Assembly: GCA_937982385.1 (NCBI GenBank)
Contig: CALJMC010000073.1
Span: 1 to 12,113 of the forward strand
From: an uncultured Rickettsiales bacterium
GTDB taxonomy: Bacteria; Pseudomonadota; Alphaproteobacteria; Rickettsiales; UBA998
DNA: 12,113 nucleotides
Reading direction: 5' to 3'
Each line of letters opens with the position of its first letter. The first letter of the stretch is position 1. The translations under genes and the position numbers were made by a program. The notes under the pieces are model-generated. The model saw only the letters and a program-made list of their open reading frames with translations, was not told the origin of the DNA and did no database searches. This document shows, in pieces, positions 6,341 through 12,113 of this stretch.

Positions 6341-7485
6341 TTAAATGACCCTCCATTAAATATGAAATCTTTGACTGGTATATGTGCCTCTAAAGACTTT
6401 TGAGTAGAAATAGCATTACCATTTTTGTCTAATGACTGTCCATTTCTTTGCCATCGTACATTGTCCACCCGTTGCCCCGCTTGAGTACTATTAGGATTAC
6501 CTTTTTGTATTTTAACATAGGTTGTGCCTTTCGTATTCGGTTTCGTATACACAAAACCCCTACCATCTTTAGTTTTCGTCCTCACCCAATCCTTCGGCAC
6601 GCCCTGTGGTCGACGGAAAAGGCGTGCCTCTTTAATGCGTATTATCTGCTCGCCAACACGCCCGATTATTTTGCCCATTTTTTGCAGAACTTTGCCTGCG
6701 GGGATGATGTAAAATTCGGGATAGACAGCTTCTATTGCCTCAGCCTCAATTCTACGAGGATCACCAGGCGGTAGCGGCGGCACCACATTCGGCATATTGG
6801 TGGTAAGCGATGCTAGATATGGCTCGGCGGTGCAGCGACAGCCAAAGGCACGTCCAGGATGACCACCTTCGGGTGGGTTATCCCAGCTGAATACTGCATT
6901 ATCATAACTAGCGTGTAGCGAGCGTACTTTATCATCATCGCGTGAGCGCCAGATATAATGGGTGAAGCCGACCATGCGCTGCTGTTGTTCATCGAGGCGT
7001 TGGTTGGTTTGCACCTGCGCCCGTTCGATATCTTTGAAGATGCGGATATCCACTTGCTCAGCGAGGGACGAATGGTTATCAAAGGCTTTCCACTCCATCG
7101 CATGGTCGAGGGCTTTTAATTCATCGCTATTGGCAGAATAAAAGCCCTGTTTGGTCGCCTCACTATCGTCATGCAGGAATGCCGCAACACGTGTGAAGAG
7201 CACCTCCATTCGTTTGACGAAGAAATACTGTAAATTCGCAGTTTCGGTCTCGAGGTAAGGTCCATGCTCCACAATAAGAGGCGTGATATTTGCCCCGACT
7301 AATTGTGCTGAAAATGCTGTATCATGCCGCGTGACCATCTCACCGATCATCACCTCAGCACCGAGCATTGCATCATAGATGCTTTCCAGTGCGGCGATAA
7401 CACCCGCTTCGCTGTAAGTGGGCGCACGACGCTTGCAATAGGCAATGACGCGCTGCTGTGCTTCATAGTCAATGGCGTTAAACAT
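6337..7485 (-). CDS. MuF-domain protein with C-terminal toxin-like tip (orphan phage head protein)
   Basis: A 382-residue protein. The first part, to about residue 225, is a phage Mu gpF/SPP1 gp7-type minor head domain, recognised by HYIWRSRDDDKVRSLHASYD (176-195) followed by VFSWDNPP-GGHPG (198-211) and the hallmark CRCTAEP (217-222). After a Pro-rich linker (230-245) and a region rich in Ile/Gly/Lys (258-287) comes a basic tip (about 291-382). The tip has KDWVRTKTKDGRGFVY, QKGNPNS, QRVDNVRWQRNGQSLD and LEAHIP segments, with 18 Lys/Arg against 6 Asp/Glu. It resembles, from memory, C-terminal ends of Rhs/WapA-like polymorphic toxins; a nuclease or RNA-targeting activity would suit the charge but is a guess. 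His368 is a candidate active-site residue. MuF-linked toxins are known from temperate phages, yet no other phage gene is near. Start: ATG 7485 with AAGGAG 11 bases upstream; an in-frame TTG at 7512 would swallow that ribosome site. Downstream is the overlapping acidic partner gene. Confidence 0.82.
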   Translation of the reverse strand: MFNAIDYEAQQRVIAYCKRRAPTYSEAGVIAALESIYDAMLGAEVMIGEMVTRHDTAFSAQLVGANITPLIVEHGPYLETETANLQYFFVKRMEVLFTRVAAFLHDDSEATKQGFYSANSDELKALDHAMEWKAFDNHSSLAEQVDIRIFKDIERAQVQTNQRLDEQQQRMVGFTHYIWRSRDDDKVRSLHASYDNAVFSWDNPPEGGHPGRAFGCRCTAEPYLASLTTNMPNVVPPLPPGDPRRIEAEAIEAVYPEFYIIPAGKVLQKMGKIIGRVGEQIIRIKEARLFRRPQGVPKDWVRTKTKDGRGFVYTKPNTKGTTYVKIQKGNPNSTQAGQRVDNVRWQRNGQSLDKNGNAISTQKSLEAHIPVKDFIFNGGSFK

Positions 7486-7496
7486 AGTGTGGTTTT

Positions 7497-7526
7497 CTCC
7501 TTGAACCCACAATATGGGAGAAGGAG
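7497..7526 (-). promoter_or_regulatory. Hairpin that would mask the MuF gene's ribosome-binding site
   Basis: In the minus-strand transcript the Shine-Dalgarno AAGGAG (plus 7502-7497) is fully complementary to CUCCUU (7526-7521) 24 bases earlier. Between them, CCCA (7518-7515) pairs with UGGG (7509-7506) around a 5-base loop. The result is a 6-bp plus 4-bp stem with a small asymmetric internal loop that closes off the ribosome site. It lacks a following U-run, so it is unlikely to be an intrinsic hemF terminator. It could hold toxin translation low. Confidence 0.45.
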
Positions 7527-7549
7527 TGCGGGCGCGGAAGGGGTCTATA

Positions 7550-8416
7550 TTACCACGTCACCTCAGGCGGCAAACTCATCAAAATAGCTTCGGCGTTGCC
7601 GTCGGTCATGATGCCAAAGCGTGTGCCGCGATCATGAAGCAAGTTAAACTCGACATAACGTCCACGGCGTTCTAGCTGGTGGGCGCGGTCTGCATCTGTC
7701 CACGGGGTGTTCATCCGTTCGCGAATAATCTCGGGATAGGTATCGCGTAAACATTTGCCTACATCTTTTGTGAAGGCGAGGTCAGCATCCCAATCATTGC
7801 TATTGAGATAATCATAGAATATGCCGCCAATTCCGCGCGGTTCATTTCGGTGGGGGAGGAAAAAATAACGATCACACCATGCTTTATATTCGTCATAATA
7901 ATCCGCGTTATGCGCGTCACAACATTGCTTGAATCGTGCGTGAAATATATCTGACATTACATCGTCTGGCATAAACATAGGGGTGAGGTCTGCCCCGCCA
8001 CCAAACCATTGTTTGCCTGAGGTTGTCCCGCCATCACCTGTGATAATCATGCGGGTGTTCATATGCACAGCAGGTACGTGTGGGTTTGCCATATGCGCGA
8101 CGAGTGAAATGCCAGATGCCCAAAAACGCGGGTCGTCCTGAGCTTGTGGCATTTCTTTTTGGAACGTTTCTGAGAATTCACCTTCAACAGTGGAGATGTT
8201 CACGCCGACTTTTTCAAATAAGCGTCCACGCATTAACGACATTTCGCCCCCGCCTCCCTTTTCGCGGTCCCATGGCTTGCGTGTGAAGCTGCCGATGTCA
8301 CCGTCATAGTTTTCAGCTTCTATTTCGAGCGCCTCAAAGCTTGCGCATATTTCGTTGCGCAGTTGCCTGAACCAATCTTGGGCTATCTTTTTCTTTTCTT
8401 CCATTATTCTGTTCAT
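7550..8416 (-). CDS. hemF: Oxygen-dependent coproporphyrinogen III oxidase
   Basis: HemF converts coproporphyrinogen III to protoporphyrinogen IX in the cytosol, using O2 for two oxidative decarboxylations in heme synthesis. The product has 288 residues (E. coli 299). Family blocks appear in order: SLVAHMANPHVPAVHMNTRM (104-123), with the catalytic His region, QWFGGGADLTPMF (136-148), KAWCDRYFFLPHRNEPRGIGG (178-198), and RRGRYVEFNLLHDRGT-FGIMTDGNAEAILMSLPPEV (250-286), ending in Trp as is usual. The ATG at 8416 has AGAGG 5 bases upstream; a TTG one codon earlier is less likely. It lies 90 bases downstream of trmL on the same strand, a gap filled with three hairpins, and 64 bases upstream of the MuF gene, which could be reached by read-through. 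HemF beside trmL and the bc1 operon is, as I recall, a recurring alphaproteobacterial neighbourhood. The enzyme signals an oxygen-using heme pathway that matches the respiratory genes nearby. Confidence 0.95.
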   Translation of the reverse strand: MNRIMEEKKKIAQDWFRQLRNEICASFEALEIEAENYDGDIGSFTRKPWDREKGGGGEMSLMRGRLFEKVGVNISTVEGEFSETFQKEMPQAQDDPRFWASGISLVAHMANPHVPAVHMNTRMIITGDGGTTSGKQWFGGGADLTPMFMPDDVMSDIFHARFKQCCDAHNADYYDEYKAWCDRYFFLPHRNEPRGIGGIFYDYLNSNDWDADLAFTKDVGKCLRDTYPEIIRERMNTPWTDADRAHQLERRGRYVEFNLLHDRGTRFGIMTDGNAEAILMSLPPEVTW

Positions 8417-8439
8417 CAAGGCCTCTCTTAACTTAATAC

Positions 8440-8498
8440 CCCTTGCAAATGCAAGGGCGCCGACCGTTCGGCGGATTAAAATTTGTATGATTTTAATC
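8440..8498. repeat. Cluster of three consecutive inverted repeats between trmL and hemF
   Basis: Three perfect palindromic hairpins are packed in 59 bases. The first is CCCTTGC (8440-8446)/GCAAGGG (8451-8457), 7-bp stem, 4-base loop. The second is CGCCGA (8458-8463)/TCGGCG (8468-8473), 6-bp stem, 4-base loop, directly abutting the first. The third is GATTAAAAT (8474-8482)/ATTTTAATC (8490-8498), 9-bp stem, 7-base loop, directly abutting the second. None ends in a clean T-run on either strand, so a classic intrinsic terminator is not obvious. The cluster lies between the trmL stop and the hemF ribosome site, and could be an mRNA-stabilising or processing element, a protein-binding site or a REP-like repeat. 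Confidence 0.6.
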
Positions 8499-8506
8499 TA
8501 AAGATA

Positions 8507-8947
8507 TTACAAAAACTGTCTACGTGCTTCTGATAGCACGATGGCGGCACTCATTGCAACATTGAGTGAACGCATACCCTCACTCATCGGAATAATCAGA
8601 CGATGATCAGCACCATTATGAATATCTTCGGGTAGCCCCGCACTTTCGCGCCCCATGATGAGTCGGTCAGTGGGCTGAAAGGTAAAATCATAAATAGAAG
8701 CCTCAGCTTTAGTGCTTAGAACAATGGTGCGCCCCTCAGAGCTAGCTTCAAAACTGTTCCAATCATTATGGCGTTTCAGTTCTATATGTTCCGCATAATC
8801 CATCCCAGAGCGCCGCACGCGTTTTTCATCAAGGGGAAAGCCGCATGGTTCGATAATATGAAGTTCTGTTTCGAAACAGGCGCACAGGCGCATACATGCA
8901 CCTAAATTTTGTGGAATGTCGGGTTGGTATAAGATGAGTGAGGGCAT
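8507..8947 (-). CDS. trmL: tRNA (cytidine/uridine-34 2'-O)-methyltransferase TrmL
   Basis: A SpoU-class (SPOUT, knotted) methyltransferase of 146 residues, near the 150-160 typical of TrmL, which is a minimal single-domain member. It methylates the ribose of the wobble nucleotide (C34/U34) in tRNA-Leu isoacceptors with S-adenosylmethionine. The three SpoU motifs are visible: QPDIPQNLGACMR (8-20), with the Asn and catalytic Arg, LIMGRESAGLPEDI (96-109), and IPMSEGMRSLNVAMSAAIVLSE (119-140), which builds the knot and the cofactor pocket. The short length and the motif 1 context favour TrmL over the larger rRNA enzymes TrmH or RlmB. Translation starts at the ATG at 8947; no good ribosome site precedes it. 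It is divergent from petA across about 190 bases and precedes hemF on the same strand. Confidence 0.93.
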   Translation of the reverse strand: MPSLILYQPDIPQNLGACMRLCACFETELHIIEPCGFPLDEKRVRRSGMDYAEHIELKRHNDWNSFEASSEGRTIVLSTKAEASIYDFTFQPTDRLIMGRESAGLPEDIHNGADHRLIIPMSEGMRSLNVAMSAAIVLSEARRQFL

Positions 8948-9135
8948 GGAAGCTACGTTACATGGTTATGACAATGTCACAGCAATAACGATAAATATAT
9001 CCTATTGCTAGTCTTTATGAGTCTTTGTTATTGCATAATGACTGTGACTTAGCTAAAAAAAGCAGAGATTCGCCCTCGCATGTCCGTGTGTTGGGTTTTT
9101 ATTTTATACCAATTACTGACCATCAAGGAGTGCTC
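8948..9135. promoter_or_regulatory. Divergent intergenic region trmL/petA with an operator-like palindrome
   Basis: These 188 bases must drive trmL leftward and the bc1 operon rightward. I could not find a convincing -35/-10 pair on either strand. An 11-base palindrome, TGACA-A-TGTCA (8969-8979), lies 22 bases upstream of the trmL start and is a candidate regulator site. In-frame sequence upstream of petA (from 9025) is open but has no Rieske-like content and is treated as leader. Confidence 0.35.
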
Positions 9136-9687
9136 ATGTCAGAGACACAGTCAGACAATACTGGGGCAGAAAACAATCAAGAGCCCACCCGCCGTGATTT
9201 CATCGTATTGATGGCGTCAGGTATGGCGGCCGTTGGCGGCGTTGGCGCGCTATGGCCATTTGTTGATAGTATGAACCCGTCAGCAGATGTATTGGCGCTT
9301 TCTTCAACTGAGGTGGATTTGTCATCTGTTGCTGAGGGACAAGAAATAAAAATTATGTGGCGCGGTAAGCCGGTCTATATTCGTCATCGCACGAAAGCAG
9401 AAGTGGCAGAAGCAAAAGCAGTGCCGCTTGAAGACTTACCCGATCCACAAACAGATGCAGAGCGCACCAAAGAAGGCAAAGAGCAGTGGCTCGTGATGCT
9501 CGGCGTATGTACACATTTGGGTTGTGTTCCACTTGGTGGCAATAAGGGTGACTATAATGGCTGGTTCTGTCCGTGCCATGGTTCGCATTATGATATTGCA
9601 GGTCGTATTCGTAAAGGCCCAGCACCAACAAATCTCATCGTTCCAGACTATGTATTCTTGAACGATAATCGCATTAAAATCGGCTAA
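9136..9687 (+). CDS. petA: Ubiquinol-cytochrome c reductase Rieske iron-sulfur subunit
   Basis: The Rieske subunit takes one electron from ubiquinol at the Qo site of the bc1 complex and swings to hand it to cytochrome c1. The product has 183 residues. An N-terminal twin-arginine motif TRRDF (18-22) and the membrane helix (about 23-45) are the uncleaved Tat signal anchor usual for this protein. The cluster-binding boxes are CTHLGC (125-130) and CPCHGSHYD (145-153): Cys125, His127, Cys145 and His148 bind the 2Fe-2S cluster, and Cys130-Cys147 form the stabilising disulfide. All key residues are present. The ATG at 9136 is chosen because AAGGAG sits 5 bases upstream and the Tat motif follows at the normal distance. 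The cytochrome b/c1 gene follows after 27 bases with its own AAGAGG, so the two form one operon. Confidence 0.97.
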   Translation: MSETQSDNTGAENNQEPTRRDFIVLMASGMAAVGGVGALWPFVDSMNPSADVLALSSTEVDLSSVAEGQEIKIMWRGKPVYIRHRTKAEVAEAKAVPLEDLPDPQTDAERTKEGKEQWLVMLGVCTHLGCVPLGGNKGDYNGWFCPCHGSHYDIAGRIRKGPAPTNLIVPDYVFLNDNRIKIG

Positions 9688-9714
9688 TTTTTTATAAAGT
9701 AAGAGGCACAGATT

Positions 9715-11694
9715 ATGGGTGGCAACGCAGGTGAACAAAAAGATGGTATCATTGGTTGGATAGATTATCGGCTGCCGATTTTTACTATGCTACAACATTC
9801 GGCGGTTGAATATCCAACCCCACGCAATTTGAACTATTGGTGGAACTTCGGTTCTATCGCGGGCATCTGCTTGGTGCTGCAAATTCTTACAGGTATCGTG
9901 TTGGTGATGCATTATGTGCCGCACACCTCTATGGCGTTTGATAGTGTTGAACACATTATGCGTGACGTAAATTATGGCTGGCTCATTCGTTATATGCATG
10001 CGGTGGGGGCGTCGATGTTCTTTGGTGTCGTCTATATTCATATATTCCGTGGGCTCTATTATGGCTCCTACAAAGCCCCGCGAGAGATTTTGTGGTGGCT
10101 TGGTATTGTTATTTTGCTGCTTATGATGGCAACTGCATTCATGGGTTATGTGCTTCCATGGGGTCAAATGAGTTTCTGGGGTGCGACGGTAATTACTAAC
10201 TTGTTCTCAGCATTTCCAGTGGTGGGAGAGTCTATCGTAACATGGCTGTGGGGCGGGTTCTCCGTTGATAATCCAACCTTGAATCGCTTCTTCTCATTGC
10301 ATTATCTTATGCCGTTCTTGTTGGTCGGTGTAGTCTTCATGCATTTATGGGCATTGCACACGCATGGGTCAAACAACCCGCTCGGTATTGATGTGAAGTC
10401 AGATAAAGACACTATTCCTTTCCACCCATATTATACGGTGAAGGATTTCTTGGGCTTCTCAATCTTCTTTATGATTTTTGCATGGTTTGTGTTTTTCGCA
10501 CCAAACTATCTTGGACATGCTGATAACTATATACCTGCCGATCCATTGGTCACACCTCCGCATATTGTGCCTGAATGGTATTTCCTACCTTTCTATGCAA
10601 TCTTGCGTGCCGTGCCTGACAAGTTGGGTGGTGTACTCGCTATGTTTGCGTCTATTATGGTTCTGTTTGTGCTTCCATGGCTCGATACGCAAAAAGTACG
10701 TTCGGCTCGTTTCCGTCCGCATTTCCGTCCTTTCTTCTGGCTCTTCGTGATTAACGCGGTTGCGCTGGGTTGGCTTGGTCAAATGCCTGCTGAAGGTTGG
10801 TATGTATGGGCATCTCGCGCATGTACGCTTTATTACTTTGGCTACTTCTTCATTCTGTGGCAAGTGCTGCCTCGCTTCGAGAAAACACTTCCATTGCCTG
10901 AGAGCATTGCATCTCCTGTTTTGAGAAAAGCATGTATTGCCTTGGCGATTGGTGTGTTGTCATTCGGTGCGGTGAGTGATGCGCAAGCAGCTGGTGATGT
11001 TGAGCATCCAAAGCAACAGGCTTGGCAGTTTGATGGCATGACAGGAACAGTTGACCGTCAGTCAGCGCAACGTGGTTTGCAAGTTTATCGTGAAGTTTGT
11101 GCTTCATGTCACAGCCTGAAACGCATTGCCTTTCGTAACCTCACACAGCTTGGCTTTTCTGAAGATGAAGTGAAGGCAATGGCGGCTGAGTATGATGTGA
11201 CAGATGGTCCCAATGATGAAGGTGATATGTTTGAGCGCAAAGCGGCGCCATTCGATAAATTCCCTGGGCCTTATGCGAACACACAGCAAGCGCGTGCTAG
11301 CAATGGCGGAGCCTATCCCCCAGATTTGTCTTTGATTATTAAAGCGCGCCCAGACGGTGCAAACTATCTACATTCATTGCTTACGGGCTATGGTGATGCT
11401 CCTGAAGATTTTGAGGTTGGTGAGGGCTTGAACTACAATCCATATTTTGCGGGTTCACAAATCGCAATGGCCGCGCCATTGTCTGATGGACAAGTAGAAT
11501 ATCAAGATGGTACGGACGCATCAGTTGACCAAATGGCTAAAGATGTAGCGAACTTCCTGCAGTGGACAGCAGAGCCAGAAATGGAAATGCGCAAGAAGAT
11601 GGGTATTCGCGTACTTATTTTCCTCGCCATCATGAGCTTCTTCTTCTATCTCGCGAAGAAACGCATTTGGGCGGATGTTTACAAAAACAAATAA
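9715..11694 (+). CDS. Fused cytochrome b / cytochrome c1 polyprotein of the bc1 complex (FbcH-like)
   Basis: One 659-residue reading frame encodes both remaining bc1 subunits. Residues 1 to about 400 are cytochrome b, with eight or so membrane helices, the two heme-ligand pairs His95/His196 and His109/His210 (spacing 14 in both helices), the WGATVITNL loop (155-163) and the Qo-site PEWY (286-289). A second signal peptide follows (about 404-425, ending in AQA), where signal peptidase would release cytochrome c1. Residues from about 426 are cytochrome c1, with CASCH (462-466) binding heme c, Met585 as probable sixth ligand, a conserved PGPY (517-520), and a C-terminal membrane anchor (631-647). 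This arrangement is known from FbcH of Bradyrhizobium, where the precursor is cut into two proteins. No stop codon or frameshift interrupts the junction. The complex pumps protons at the inner membrane. uppP begins 12 bases later. Confidence 0.95.
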   Translation: MGGNAGEQKDGIIGWIDYRLPIFTMLQHSAVEYPTPRNLNYWWNFGSIAGICLVLQILTGIVLVMHYVPHTSMAFDSVEHIMRDVNYGWLIRYMHAVGASMFFGVVYIHIFRGLYYGSYKAPREILWWLGIVILLLMMATAFMGYVLPWGQMSFWGATVITNLFSAFPVVGESIVTWLWGGFSVDNPTLNRFFSLHYLMPFLLVGVVFMHLWALHTHGSNNPLGIDVKSDKDTIPFHPYYTVKDFLGFSIFFMIFAWFVFFAPNYLGHADNYIPADPLVTPPHIVPEWYFLPFYAILRAVPDKLGGVLAMFASIMVLFVLPWLDTQKVRSARFRPHFRPFFWLFVINAVALGWLGQMPAEGWYVWASRACTLYYFGYFFILWQVLPRFEKTLPLPESIASPVLRKACIALAIGVLSFGAVSDAQAAGDVEHPKQQAWQFDGMTGTVDRQSAQRGLQVYREVCASCHSLKRIAFRNLTQLGFSEDEVKAMAAEYDVTDGPNDEGDMFERKAAPFDKFPGPYANTQQARASNGGAYPPDLSLIIKARPDGANYLHSLLTGYGDAPEDFEVGEGLNYNPYFAGSQIAMAAPLSDGQVEYQDGTDASVDQMAKDVANFLQWTAEPEMEMRKKMGIRVLIFLAIMSFFFYLAKKRIWADVYKNK

Positions 11695-11706
11695 GGCTAA
11701 CTGTTA

Positions 11707-12113
11707 GTGGAAAACTGGCTAGATTATCTGCACGCGGCAATCCTTGGTGTTGTCGAGGGTGTAACTGAATTTCTGCCAATTTCTTCTACAGGGCACCTTA
11801 TTTTCGTTAGTGATATGCTGGGGTTCAATGCCCCTGAGGGCAAGGTGTTTGAAGTGGTGATTCAGCTTGGCGCTATCTTAGCGGTGTGCTGGTATTATCG
11901 AAAACGACTTGCAGATGTGTTGATGAATTTCTTTACCTCGGCTGAGAAGCGTCGTTTCGCATGGTTGATTGCAGTGGCATTCATTCCGACATTGGTGATT
12001 GGTCTCACCGCGCACAGCACGATAAAATCGCTCTTCACCACCAATATCGTCGCCTATATGCTGATTCTCGGTGGGATAGCTATATTGATTATTGAATATA
12101 TAAAGCCCGAACC
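11707..12113 (+). CDS. uppP: Undecaprenyl-diphosphatase UppP (BacA), N-terminal part
   Basis: The reading frame runs off the right edge, leaving 135 codons (about half of the usual 265-275 residues). It encodes an integral membrane protein that removes a phosphate from undecaprenyl pyrophosphate, regenerating the lipid carrier for peptidoglycan and LPS sugars; overproduction gives bacitracin resistance. The diagnostic motif EGVTEFLPISSTGHL appears at residues 17-31, with the acidic catalytic Glu17 and Glu21 and the SSTGH signature. Later hydrophobic segments include VFEVVIQLGAILAVCWYY. The only plausible start is the GTG at 11707, as no in-frame ATG precedes the conserved motif; AAGG lies 10 bases upstream, overlapping the end of the cytochrome b/c1 stop. 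The 12-base gap suggests it is transcribed with the bc1 genes, though function does not require it. Confidence 0.93.
   Translation, partial: MENWLDYLHAAILGVVEGVTEFLPISSTGHLIFVSDMLGFNAPEGKVFEVVIQLGAILAVCWYYRKRLADVLMNFFTSAEKRRFAWLIAVAFIPTLVIGLTAHSTIKSLFTTNIVAYMLILGGIAILIIEYIKPE

Noticed and set aside
6337..7485. The MuF gene as evidence of an intact prophage or gene transfer agent cluster in the window
   Set aside because: Every other gene is housekeeping, and no terminase, portal, capsid, tail, lysis or integrase gene or attachment repeat is visible.
7497..7526. The hairpin before the MuF gene as an intrinsic terminator of hemF
   Set aside because: No U-run follows the stem on the minus strand; the bases after it are purine-rich and form the ribosome site.
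566..8495. The 11-mer GTATGATTTTA occurs at 566-576 and 8485-8495, both within hairpins just after minus-strand stop codons
   Set aside because: In 12 kb, dozens of exact 11-mer matches are expected by chance, more so in AT-rich gaps, and the surrounding bases differ.
9025..9135. Upstream in-frame extension of the Rieske protein by 37 residues
   Set aside because: AAGGAG lies just before the ATG at 9136, and the twin-arginine motif falls at the expected distance from that start.

Overview
The window reads as chromosomal DNA of a free-living or facultative alphaproteobacterium of moderate, slightly AT-leaning base composition. The assignment rests on a bc1 operon in which cytochrome b and c1 are one fused polyprotein (as in fbcH of Bradyrhizobium and relatives), a membrane-anchored CycM-type cytochrome c, aerobic HemF next to TrmL and petA, and an alphaproteobacterial style of KdsB. 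This is inferred from protein motifs alone; I cannot name a genus. All but one of the genes can be assigned to a protein family.

Layout. On the minus strand from 2840 down to 7: a membrane-anchored cytochrome c (2211-2840), two tandem paralogous type IV prepilin-like proteins (1357-2136 and 581-1348), and an NfeD-family membrane protein (7-477) with its own well-formed promoter. A divergent intergenic region leads into a tightly overlapping plus-strand operon, kdsB - PfkB/adenosine kinase - ampG (2991-5973), devoted mainly to the envelope (Kdo activation and muropeptide uptake). Converging on ampG with a 14-base tail overlap is a minus-strand pair: a MuF (phage minor head protein) domain protein with a basic C-terminal tip (6337-7485), and a small, very acidic partner (5960-6340) that starts inside its stop codon. 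This looks like a polymorphic toxin/immunity module without a surrounding prophage and is the most unusual item here. Upstream of it on the same strand lie hemF (7550-8416) and trmL (8507-8947), separated by a 90-base gap that holds three consecutive hairpins. Divergent from trmL is the respiratory operon petA (Rieske, 9136-9687) - fused cytochrome b/c1 (9715-11694), followed after 12 bases by the start of uppP (11707, running off the right edge).

How the genes fit together. The bc1 complex (petA plus cytochrome b/c1) would pass electrons from ubiquinol to the membrane-anchored cytochrome c at the other end of the window, which normally feeds an aa3 oxidase. HemF supplies protoporphyrin precursors for these hemes using oxygen, so the organism respires aerobically. 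KdsB, AmpG and UppP serve lipopolysaccharide and peptidoglycan metabolism. The toxin-like pair interrupts an otherwise ordinary housekeeping region, and its tip and partner gene are lower in GC (about 40% by my hand count) than the MuF part (about 52%).

No stretch longer than 300 bases lacks a gene. I saw no tRNA, rRNA, CRISPR array, insertion sequence or origin.
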